Source: Streptomyces sp. GQFP (lineage in GTDB: Bacteria; Actinomycetota; Actinomycetes; Streptomycetales; Streptomycetaceae). From it: a stretch of 64,000 nt of DNA. Location of the stretch: contig NZ_CP089312.1 in the NCBI RefSeq assembly GCF_021545335.1, positions 4,650,001 to 4,714,000 of the forward strand, in the 5' to 3' direction. How positions within the stretch are numbered: the stretch's first letter is position 1; each line of letters starts with the position of its first letter. Positions 9,388 through 18,602 of the stretch are shown here, in pieces. The position numbers and the translations under genes were made by a program. Below the pieces are notes generated by a model, which was not told where the DNA came from, made no database searches, and saw only the letters and a list, made by a program, of their open reading frames with translations.

Positions 9388-9821
9388 GGTGTGCCTTCTT
9401 CGGGCAGGAGCAGGAGCGCCCACACGACCTTGCCAACCGTGTCTCGCGGTTCGACGCCCCATCCATCGGCCAGGGCCTCCACCAGCGCCAGGCCCCGCCC
9501 CGACTCGTCGTCGTCCGCCGCATGCCGCAGCATCGGCTGCTCGTCGCTCGCGTCAGACACCTCAAGGCGCAGTGCGGCGCCGGTCAGTTCGAACCGGACG
9601 CCGATCTCACGGCCGGGGGTTGTCGGGGCGTTCACGGCGTTGGTGGTCAGCTCGGAGAGCAACAGGACTGCGGAGTCGGCGAGTTCGGTGTCGTCGATGT
9701 GCCATATCGCGAGCTGGTGACGGAGGGCTGTGCGAGCGCGGCCGACGCTGCGGCGGTGCCGGGGGAAGCGGTGCGTCGCGGTCAGCGGTGCGACTCCTGC
9801 TGGCAGGGCTCTTGTGGGCAT
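9384..9821 (-). CDS. ATP-binding protein, HATPase_c_2 / RsbW-like anti-sigma family
   Basis: 145 residues from ATG 9821 (AAGGGG six bases upstream); an in-frame ATG at 9857 has no ribosome site. The N box (SELTTNAVNA) and the G box region (DDESGRGLALVEALADGWGV) identify the single-domain GHKL ATPase fold of RsbW/SpoIIAB-type serine kinases. In Streptomyces these occur in dozens, often next to XRE-DUF397 pairs, as here (10011, 10891). The likely role is regulation of a partner by phosphorylation or binding; the partner is unknown. It is divergent from the XRE gene, sharing a 190-bp promoter region. Confidence 0.85.
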   Translation of the reverse strand: MPTRALPAGVAPLTATHRFPRHRRSVGRARTALRHQLAIWHIDDTELADSAVLLLSELTTNAVNAPTTPGREIGVRFELTGAALRLEVSDASDEQPMLRHAADDDESGRGLALVEALADGWGVEPRDTVGKVVWALLLLPEEGTP

Positions 9822-10010
9822 GGCACATCCCCTTGCGGGCGGGTGACGGCGCGTCAAGGTGACTCATCCGTCACGCGGTTGGAGCGGTGAGTAACTGGTT
9901 CCAGAGTGCACGGCAATCTCTCTGCTCGCAACATCCCTTTTGGAAATATATCCATGATCAAAATAATGGGCTAACGTTCACGCGGACAGGCATCCAGGAA
10001 GGGGGCTCGC

Positions 10011-10862
10011 ATGGCCGGATCTCGCCCAACGGTTCGACAACGTCGCCTTGCTGCACTGCTGATCGAGTTCAGGGAGACGGCAGGGAAGACCCTTGACGAA
10101 GCGGCAGACCGTATCGGATGCCACCGAACAAAAATCAACCGCATTGAGAACGCGCGCTTGGGGATCTCCTTGGGGGAGCTGCGTGACCTGCTGACGTTCT
10201 ACGGGGTCGAGGATTCCGCCCGGGTTGACGAGATGGTGTCGCTGGCCAGACGGCGGCGGGAACCGGGCTGGGTGCAGCGCGCGGGGCAAGCACGCCCGAC
10301 ATACCCGGACTTCATCGAGTACGAGGACATGACCGACTACATCCGGTCCTACCAGCACAGCGTCATCGCCGGCCTCTTGCAGACGCCCGACTACGCGCGG
10401 GAGATCATCTCCGCCGCGCCCTCCACCTTGAAACGCGAAGACATTGATGCGCTGGTGGAAGCACGGATGAAACGTCAGGAGCTCCTGGAAAGGTCCACCC
10501 CTCCACGGCTGTGCGTGATCGAAGGCGAGGCGGCTCTCCGCGTTCAAGTGGGTGGCACAGGGGTGCTGCGCAGGCAGTTGGAGCACCTGGAGAAGATGGC
10601 CGGTCATCCGTCCGTGGAGATTCGAGTCGTCCCTGACCGGGCGGGCGCGCACGTGGGACTGACTGGATCGTTCGTCCTCCTTGCGTTCCCTGGTCCATCG
10701 CTCCCGGATGTCGTGTGCTTGGAGCAGCGCACGGGAACGATTTACCTGGAGTCTCCGGAGGAGGCGGCGGAGTATGCGCTTATCTTCGACTCGCTCCGGT
10801 CAATCGCCTTGAGTCCCGAGGACACCCTCGGCCTGATCGGCCGGGTGCGACGGGAGTTGTAG
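10011..10862 (+). CDS. XRE-family regulator with DUF5753 C-terminal domain
   Basis: 283 residues; ATG with AAGGGGG upstream. N-terminal helix-turn-helix at about 12-70 (TLDEAADRIGCHRTKINRIE), then the DUF5753 ligand or partner domain from about 95 (MTDYIRSYQHSVIAGLLQTPDYAR; HPSVEIRVVP). Such BldB/WhiJ-type systems pair with a small DUF397 protein, found here 28 bases downstream. Family members such as WhiJ influence development or antibiotic production; the target of this one is unknown. Confidence 0.9.
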   Translation: MAGSRPTVRQRRLAALLIEFRETAGKTLDEAADRIGCHRTKINRIENARLGISLGELRDLLTFYGVEDSARVDEMVSLARRRREPGWVQRAGQARPTYPDFIEYEDMTDYIRSYQHSVIAGLLQTPDYAREIISAAPSTLKREDIDALVEARMKRQELLERSTPPRLCVIEGEAALRVQVGGTGVLRRQLEHLEKMAGHPSVEIRVVPDRAGAHVGLTGSFVLLAFPGPSLPDVVCLEQRTGTIYLESPEEAAEYALIFDSLRSIALSPEDTLGLIGRVRREL

Positions 10863-10890
10863 CGGCATGGAACGCAGAGAGGTAACAGGG

Positions 10891-11100
10891 ATGAGTGTCC
10901 CCAGTCTTGTGACAGCGACCTGGCGTAAGAGCAGCCACAGCGGAGAGGGCGGCGACTGCCTGGAGGTCGCCGAAGGATTCCCCGGCGCCCTCCCCGTACG
11001 CGACAGCAAGAACACGTCCGGACCGAACCTGGCCTTCGACACCCAGGCCTGGACCTCGTTCATGACGGCGCTGAAGGCCGACGAACTCCCCTCGGCCTGA
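10891..11100 (+). CDS. DUF397 domain protein
   Basis: 69 residues from ATG 10891 with AGAGAGG eight bases upstream; an in-frame ATG at 10867 would add eight residues. The motifs WRKSSHSGEGGDCLEVA and PVRDSKNTSGP define DUF397. It is almost always encoded beside an XRE/DUF5753 regulator, as here, and in the WhiJ-type systems is thought to antagonise or modulate it. It likely forms a two-gene operon with 10011. Confidence 0.9.
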   Translation: MSVPSLVTATWRKSSHSGEGGDCLEVAEGFPGALPVRDSKNTSGPNLAFDTQAWTSFMTALKADELPSA

Positions 11101-11146
11101 GCAGCAGCCTGCCTCGCCCCTCTGGAACCTTCACGCAACACCCGTA

Positions 11147-11220
11147 CAACCAACCCCCACCCTCACGAGTCCTGATGGTCAACGGCTCCCTCCTGCCGTT
11201 GACCATCAGGACTCGTGAGG
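11147..11220 (+). promoter_or_regulatory. ECF-like promoter overlapping a perfect 25-bp palindrome
   Basis: CAACC (11147-11151), 17 nt, then GTC (11169-11171). A perfect 25-bp inverted repeat (11161-11185 / 11196-11220, 10-nt loop) has its right arm ending in the GTGAGG ribosome site of the TTG start at 11227. Relative to the copy at 1263-1313, one C-G pair is swapped to G-C in both arms, a compensatory change. Confidence 0.6.
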
Positions 11221-11226
11221 ACCGCA

Positions 11227-12942
11227 TTGAACCCAGCCAGACGCACGACACCCGCGGCCACCACCGCGACCGCCGTCGTGCTCGCCACTGCCGGTGCGCT
11301 GCTCAGCACTGCAGCCCCCGTCGCCTCCGCCGCGACCACTTGCAACTCCCCTGTCTACAAGCGCCAGTTCTTCGCGAACACCGCCTTGTCAGGCGCCCCC
11401 AAGCGAACCGACTGCGACTCCGCCATCGCCGAGAACTGGGGCGCCAAAGCCCCCGCCACCGGCCTCCCGAAGGACAACTTCGGCATTCGCTGGACGGTGA
11501 CGAGGGACTTCGGCTCGGGCGGGCCCTTCGCCCTCACGGCCGCCGCCCAGGACGGCATCCGCGTCTACCTGGACGGCAAGATCAAGGTCAACCTCTGGAA
11601 GAACGTCACCACAACCCAGAAGAAGACCCTCAACCTCACCATCCCCTCCGGCAAACACACCCTGCGCATCGACTACGCCAACTTCACCGGCAACGCCAAC
11701 GTCAACTTCGCCTACACGCCCCGCACTTCGGCGTCCGTCGACAAGGTCAAGCCCCTCGCCCCGACGGCCCCGACCGTCACGTACGACAAAACGACGGGCA
11801 AAGCCAAGCTCACCTGGGCCAAGAACAACGAGATGGACCTCGGGGGATACCGCGTCTACCGCCGCCTGACCGGGAGTTCGTACCCGAGCACCCCCCTCGC
11901 GACGACCCCCGCCACCTCGTACACCGACACCACACTCCCGGTGACCGGCGCAGCGTACGACTACTCCGTCCGCGCCTATGACAAGGCCGGCAACGAGTCG
12001 GCAGGCAGCGCCGACAAGTCCGTCACCACCGTCGACCGCGTCGCCCCGGCGGTGCCCGCGGGCCTGGCCATCACCGACAGGTCCGAGGCGGACGGGCTGC
12101 GGCTGGGCTGGAGCGCCGCCGCGGAGGCGACGTCGTACCGGGTGTACCGGGCGGACAGCGAGAGTGGGACGTACACCGCGGTCGGCAGCACGGACCAGCT
12201 CTCCTACCAGGACGCCTCGGCGACGGTGGGCACGACGTACTACTACCGGGTGAGCTCGCTCGACGCGGCCGGCAACGAGTCCGGGCGGTCCACCACCGTC
12301 AGCGGGTCCCGCTGGGACCAGACCCCGCCACCCGTCGTCACCGGCCTGACGGTGACCCCGACCGAGTACGGTTTCGCGCTGAGCTGGGACACGAACCCGG
12401 CGCCCGATGTGTCCCAGTACGTCGTCTACGCGGGTCAGATCATTCGCGACGAGGAGGACCCCGAGGGGGACAGCGTCTGCTACGCGCACCAGGCGGAGTG
12501 GCTGATGCCCGAGGTCACGTCGTACAACTACCCCACCCTCCCGGACGGCGTGGAGCGCTGCTTCCTCGTCGACGTCTACGACACCTCCTGGAACTCCCCG
12601 TGGGTGCAGACCCGTTCGGGCCATGTCGTGAGCGCGACCGAACTGGACATGACTCCGACCGTGCCGACGCCCGAGGACTCGCCGGTCCAGCTGTCGGCGG
12701 CCACCGGACCGGACGGGCAGGTCGTGCTGAACTGGAACTCCGTGGCCGATGCCACCGGCTACCAGGTCTACCGTTGGAACCCGGAAACCGAGGCCTACGA
12801 GAAGCTGGCGCTCACCACGACGGGTACGTCCTACTCGGAGACCGCCGCGAAGGGCACCACCCACTTCTACTGGGTGACCGCCCTGTTCGCCGACGGCAGT
12901 GAATCGGCGCCCGGCGGGGACTCAGCCGTTCTCCGGCCCTGA
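11227..12942 (+). CDS. Secreted PA14-domain/fibronectin type III protein
   Basis: 571 residues from TTG 11227, chosen because GTGAGG lies just upstream and because the paralogue at 1328 has the same ttgaaccca start; a GTG at 11215 is inside the palindrome. Signal peptide to about residue 36 (VASA), PA14 at about 40-165, then FN3 repeats, most like the 3031 and 4856 products (VTPTEYGF; YRWNPETEAYEK). It is a single-gene unit with its own palindromic leader and a strong downstream hairpin, so it is a dispersed copy of the tandem family. Confidence 0.88.
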   Translation: MNPARRTTPAATTATAVVLATAGALLSTAAPVASAATTCNSPVYKRQFFANTALSGAPKRTDCDSAIAENWGAKAPATGLPKDNFGIRWTVTRDFGSGGPFALTAAAQDGIRVYLDGKIKVNLWKNVTTTQKKTLNLTIPSGKHTLRIDYANFTGNANVNFAYTPRTSASVDKVKPLAPTAPTVTYDKTTGKAKLTWAKNNEMDLGGYRVYRRLTGSSYPSTPLATTPATSYTDTTLPVTGAAYDYSVRAYDKAGNESAGSADKSVTTVDRVAPAVPAGLAITDRSEADGLRLGWSAAAEATSYRVYRADSESGTYTAVGSTDQLSYQDASATVGTTYYYRVSSLDAAGNESGRSTTVSGSRWDQTPPPVVTGLTVTPTEYGFALSWDTNPAPDVSQYVVYAGQIIRDEEDPEGDSVCYAHQAEWLMPEVTSYNYPTLPDGVERCFLVDVYDTSWNSPWVQTRSGHVVSATELDMTPTVPTPEDSPVQLSAATGPDGQVVLNWNSVADATGYQVYRWNPETEAYEKLALTTTGTSYSETAAKGTTHFYWVTALFADGSESAPGGDSAVLRP

Positions 12943-12960
12943 GCGGCACCCCGAGCACAC

Positions 12961-13000
12961 GAAGGGGCCCGGAGGTTCAACCGAACCTCCGGGCCCCTTC
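12961..13000. terminator. Bidirectional terminator hairpin
   Basis: Perfect 18-bp inverted repeat (12961-12978 / 12983-13000) with a 4-nt loop, between convergent genes 11227 (+) and hspR (-). Confidence 0.85.
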
Positions 13001-13023
13001 ACCCATGTCACCTGTGGACCGGC

Positions 13024-13470
13024 CTAGTCCTTCGCCTTCTTAGGCCGCCAGACCACCAACGCACTGGTCTGCTGAACCTCCTGATAAGGCACCAGGTCCC
13101 GCCGGTACGAGGCATGCACCGCCGCCTCCCGCTGCTGCATCGCCGCAGCGGCCCCATCCAGCGCCGCCTCCATCTCCGCCACCCTGGACTGCAACGCAGC
13201 CACCTGGTTCTCCAGTTCGATGATCCGCTTGATGCCGGCCAGGTTGATGCCCTCGTCCTGCGACAGTGCCTGCACCGCGCGGAGCAGTTCGATGTCGCGG
13301 GCCGAGTAGCGGCGGCCCCGGCCGGCGGTGCGGTCGGGGGAGACCAGGCCCAGGCGGTCGTACTGGCGCAGGGTCTGGGGGTGCAGGCCCGAGAGCTGGG
13401 CCGCCACCGAGATGACGTAGACCGGGGTTTCCTCGGTCAGTTCATACGGGTTGCGTCGACGGCCGTCCAT
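13024..13470 (-). CDS. hspR: Heat shock repressor HspR (MerR family)
   Basis: 148 residues. A MerR-type winged helix-turn-helix (YVISVAAQLSGLHPQTLRQYDRLGL, then GRGRRYSARDIELL) is followed by a coiled-coil of QVAALQSRVAEMEAALDG type. HspR represses the dnaK operon by binding HAIR palindromes, with DnaK acting as co-repressor. It is the last gene of dnaK-grpE-dnaJ-hspR, six bases after dnaJ, giving autoregulation; matching HAIR sites are at 17276 and 17328. Confidence 0.96.
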   Translation of the reverse strand: MDGRRRNPYELTEETPVYVISVAAQLSGLHPQTLRQYDRLGLVSPDRTAGRGRRYSARDIELLRAVQALSQDEGINLAGIKRIIELENQVAALQSRVAEMEAALDGAAAAMQQREAAVHASYRRDLVPYQEVQQTSALVVWRPKKAKD

Positions 13471-13476
13471 CTCCGA

Positions 13477-14664
13477 TCAAGCTCCCTTCGCTGCCTCGAA
13501 CAGCTCTGCCCGCGGATCCTCGTCCGCGGTCGCCTCGCGATACGCCTCCAGTGCGTCACGAGCCTTCCCCGTCAGCTCCGTCGGGACACTCACCTCGACG
13601 GTGACCAGCAGATCGCCCCGGGTGCCGTCCTTGCGGACCGCGCCCTTGCCCCGCGCGCGCATCGTGCGCCCGTTGGGCGTGCCCGGCGGCAGCTTCAGGG
13701 TGACCGGCGGACCGCCCAGGGTCGGGACCCTGACCTCGCCGCCGAGTGCCGCCTCGACGAACGTCACCGGCACCGTCACCGTCAGGTTGTCTTCCTTGCG
13801 GCCGAACACCGGGTGGGCGTCGACATGCACGGTGACGTACAGGTCGCCCGCCGGGCCGCCTCGCTCGCCCGGTGCTCCCTTGCCGCGCAGGCGGATGCGC
13901 TGGCCGTCGGCCACCCCTGCCGGGATGCGCACCTGCATCGTCCGGGAGGACTTGGCCCGGCCGCTGCCGTTGCACACCATGCACGCGTGTTCCGCGATCA
14001 GGCCCCGGCCCTTGCAGTCCGGGCAGGGGTCGGTCAGGGAGAAGCCGCCGCCTGAGCCGCGGGCTACCTGGCCCGTGCCTACGCACGTCGGGCACACCCT
14101 CGGTGTGCCGTTCTTGTCGCCCGTCCCGGAACACGCCTTGCACGGTGACTGGGACGTCATGCGCAGCGGGACCGTCGCGCCGTCCACCGCCTCCGTGAAG
14201 CTCAGCGTGACCTCGGTGTCGATGTCCTGGCCGCGCCTGGGCTGCGTACGGGTGGTCCCGCCGCCGCCCCGGTTGAACAGGCCGCCGAAGACGTCCCCGA
14301 TGCCACCGCCGAAGCCGCCCGCACCGGAACCGCCGGCCCCGCCCTGGGGGCCGCCTCCGAAGAGGTCGCCCAGGTCGAAGTTGAAGGAGCCGCCGCCCGC
14401 GCCCGGCCCGGGGCGGAAGCCGCCGTTGCCGAAGAGGGCGCGGGCCTCGTCGTACTCCTTGCGCTTCTTGGGGTCGCCGAGGACGTCGTTCGCCTCGGAG
14501 ATCTCCTTGAAGCGCTCCTCGGCCTTGGCGTTGCCCTTGTTGGCGTCCGGGTGGAACTCGCGGGCGAGTTTTCGGTACGCCTTCTTGATCTCGGCCTCGG
14601 TGGCGTCCTTCGGGACGCCGAGGACCTTGTAGAAGTCCTTCTCGATGAAGTCCTTGGTGCTCAT
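13477..14664 (-). CDS. dnaJ: Molecular chaperone DnaJ
   Basis: 395 residues. J domain at 1-75 with HPD at 38-40, a Gly/Phe-rich linker (GGFRPGPGAGGG), four CxxCxGxG zinc repeats (CKACSGTG, CPTCVGTG, CPDCKGRG, CMVCNGSG), then the substrate-binding beta domains. This is a full-length type I DnaJ, which stimulates the DnaK ATPase and delivers clients. The start is supported by AAGGAGGGACG upstream. It is the third gene of the heat-shock operon. Confidence 0.97.
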   Translation of the reverse strand: MSTKDFIEKDFYKVLGVPKDATEAEIKKAYRKLAREFHPDANKGNAKAEERFKEISEANDVLGDPKKRKEYDEARALFGNGGFRPGPGAGGGSFNFDLGDLFGGGPQGGAGGSGAGGFGGGIGDVFGGLFNRGGGGTTRTQPRRGQDIDTEVTLSFTEAVDGATVPLRMTSQSPCKACSGTGDKNGTPRVCPTCVGTGQVARGSGGGFSLTDPCPDCKGRGLIAEHACMVCNGSGRAKSSRTMQVRIPAGVADGQRIRLRGKGAPGERGGPAGDLYVTVHVDAHPVFGRKEDNLTVTVPVTFVEAALGGEVRVPTLGGPPVTLKLPPGTPNGRTMRARGKGAVRKDGTRGDLLVTVEVSVPTELTGKARDALEAYREATADEDPRAELFEAAKGA

Positions 14665-14709
14665 CCCCGACGTCCCTCCTTCCTGGAGTCCTCCACCTCA
14701 GTACTCACG

Positions 14710-15374
14710 TCAGCCCTCTTCCGGGCCACCGTTCTCCTTGCCGTTGCCGTCCGCCGACTCCGTGGAGTCGCCCTTGTCGGCCTGCGTCGCCCCGGGCTGG
14801 GGCTCGGCCACCGCGACCCGCGCGGGGCGCAGGTTGCGCTCGCCGAACTTGTAGCCCGGCTGCAGGATCGCCACGCAGGTCGTCTCCGTGACGTCCGGCG
14901 CGTACGAGTGCATCAGGGCCTCGTGGATCATCGGGTCGAAGGGCTCGCCCTCCTTGCCGAACTGCTGCAGGCCCATCTTGGCGGCGACGGTCTCCAGCGA
15001 CTCGGCGACGGACTTGAACCCGCCGACCAGTTCGCCGTGTTCCCTCGCGCGGCCGATGTCGTCGAGCACGGGCAGGAGCTCGCTCAGGAGGTTCGCGATG
15101 GCGATCTCCTTGACCGTGATCCGGTCCCGCTCGACCCGGCGGCGGTAGTTCTGATACTCGGCCTGGAGCCGCTGGAGGTCCGCCGTGCGCTCACCGAGCG
15201 CCGTACGTACCTGGTCCAGCTGGGCCGTCAGACCGGCGACCTGTACTGCTGCTGCGTTTGCGTCCCCGGCCGGGGACGCCCCCTCCGAAGAGGGGGCGGC
15301 CTTCGGCTCGGCGTCGTCGGAGGTGGCGCCGGAGGGGACGTCGGGCTTCTCGTCGAAGCCCGGGGTCTCCTCGG

Positions 15375-15378
<4 letters not shown>
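14710..15378 (-). CDS. grpE: Nucleotide exchange factor GrpE
   Basis: 222 residues. Long acidic, low-complexity N-terminus, then a coiled-coil (VAGLTAQLDQVRTALGERTA) and the GrpE core (YQNYRRRVERDR, ANLLSELLPVLDDIGRAREH, GEPFDPMIHEAL). It releases ADP from DnaK. The GTG start overlaps the dnaK stop by four bases (GTGA), so the two are translationally coupled. Confidence 0.97.
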
Positions 15379-17243
<1,865 letters not shown>

Positions 17244-17275
17244 TTCAATTCCTCCAGGGGAATGACGAAGTATGA

Positions 17276-17296
17276 CTTGAGTGGAACGGACTCAAG
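17276..17296 (-). promoter_or_regulatory. HAIR operator (HspR site), perfect
   Basis: CTTGAGT-N7-ACTCAAG, an exact match to the HspR inverted repeat consensus, 32 bases upstream of the dnaK start and just downstream of a possible -35 (TTGACC on the minus strand, 17317-17322). Confidence 0.92.
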
Positions 17297-17327
17297 TGTG
17301 CATCACTCCCGTCGCGCGGTCAACAGA

Positions 17328-17348
17328 GCTGAGTCGACCCCACTCAAC
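17328..17348 (-). promoter_or_regulatory. Second HAIR operator, near-consensus
   Basis: GCTGAGT-N7-ACTCAAC; the inner half-sites TGAGT/ACTCA are intact and the outer bases deviate. It lies just upstream of the putative -35, so the two sites would bracket the dnaK promoter. Confidence 0.75.
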
Positions 17349-17350
17349 TC

Positions 17351-18379
17351 TTATCCGTTCCTTACACGCAATGCCGCCCTGACCTGCGCCGACTGTACGG
17401 CCGGTGCCCGCCGCAGCCCGTACACGGGAACCCTCAGCAGCCCCAGTACGACCATCCCGGCCACCCCCACCACCCACCACAGCCCCGTTCCCGCGACCCA
17501 CCCGCCATGCGCGAGCACCCCCACCAGCACCGCCCCGAAGGCCCCCGCCCCGAGCAGCACGGCCGTCCCGCGCGGGGTGAGCCCCAGCCGCCGCAGCCGG
17601 TGCGCGAGATGGTCCGGGCCCCCGCGCGACAGCGGCCGCCGGGCCACCCGCCGCGACACGACCACGAGCACCACATCCGCGCCGGCCACGGCGGTGAGCG
17701 CGAACAACACCCCCGCGCTGGGCGCCAGTTCGTGCCCGGTCCGCACGACCACCGCCGCCGAGGCCAGCACGAACCCGGTGAACAGGGACCCGCACGCGCC
17801 GAACGCGATCCGCGCGGGATGCCAGTTGTGCATGAGGAACCCGGTGAGCGCGGCGGCCAGCACGCTCAGCAGCACGGCGAGCCCGTCGAACACCTCGACG
17901 GCGGCACACGCGCTCACCCCGAAGGCGGTCAGCACCCCGACCGTCCCCACCAGCCCGTCGGCATGGTCGAGTGCCCGGAAGGCGACGGCGACGAACACGA
18001 TCCAGCCGACGGCGAGCAGCCCGGCCCCGAACCCCAACTCCCGGTACGGCACCACGAACGCGGCGGCGACGGCCGTACCGGCGACCAGGAACCGCGCCTT
18101 CACCCGCCGTACGTCGGCGACGAGCCCGAGTGCGCCGACGCCCGCCCCGGCGAGCAGCAGCGCACCGATCCCGTCCCCCAGAGGGGCGTACCCGGTCCAC
18201 TCGCCCACCCCCGCGACCAGCCCGGTGGCGAGCACGACCGCGAGCCCGCCGAGCAGCGGCAGGGGGCGGGCCCGGCGCCGGTCGAGGACGCCGAGGCGCA
18301 GGGCGAGGGTCCGCAGGAGGGCGGTGAGGACGGCGGCGAGGAGGAGGGCTGAGGTGGCTGCGAGGATCCCGTAGAGCAC
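17351..18379 (-). CDS. MraY/WecA-like glycosyltransferase 4 family membrane protein, variant active site
   Basis: 342 residues, about ten hydrophobic segments. Family landmarks are visible: RRRARPLPLLGGLAV after the first helices, RALDHADGLVG for the aspartate loop, MHNWHPARI, and GGPDHLAHRLRRLG resembling the DHLHHRL motif. Enzymes of this family transfer a sugar-1-phosphate from UDP-sugar to polyprenyl phosphate in cell-wall polymer synthesis. Here the normally invariant MGDxGS loop reads FGACGS, losing the aspartate. This may be a non-catalytic homologue or one with altered chemistry. Single gene, next to the HspR operators and divergent from the Fe-S oxidoreductase. Confidence 0.75.
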   Translation of the reverse strand: MLYGILAATSALLLAAVLTALLRTLALRLGVLDRRRARPLPLLGGLAVVLATGLVAGVGEWTGYAPLGDGIGALLLAGAGVGALGLVADVRRVKARFLVAGTAVAAAFVVPYRELGFGAGLLAVGWIVFVAVAFRALDHADGLVGTVGVLTAFGVSACAAVEVFDGLAVLLSVLAAALTGFLMHNWHPARIAFGACGSLFTGFVLASAAVVVRTGHELAPSAGVLFALTAVAGADVVLVVVSRRVARRPLSRGGPDHLAHRLRRLGLTPRGTAVLLGAGAFGAVLVGVLAHGGWVAGTGLWWVVGVAGMVVLGLLRVPVYGLRRAPAVQSAQVRAALRVRNG

Positions 18380-18454
18380 GGGCTCACGTTAGATGGAAAG
18401 GTAACAATCCTGTACGAATAACACGATTTACCCTGATGATATTTGATCTACGAC

Positions 18455-18473
18455 TCAGGTAAGCCTCAGCGAC
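18455..18473. promoter_or_regulatory. Possible DmdR1/IdeR-type iron box
   Basis: TCAGGTAAGCCTCAGCGAC matches 13 of 19 positions of the actinobacterial iron box, with a good left half and a weak right half. It sits 130 bases before a protein with two Fe-S clusters. Tentative. Confidence 0.3.
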
Positions 18474-18602
18474 TCAGATCACTCCGCCGCTGACTACAGT
18501 GCGAGCCAAGATATGAGTAGTCTCTGACAGACTGCCTAAGTTACCGCTTAGTAATACCGCTGAACGTCAGTCATTACGTGCGCAGGCCTGAGGAGCCCCG
18601 AC

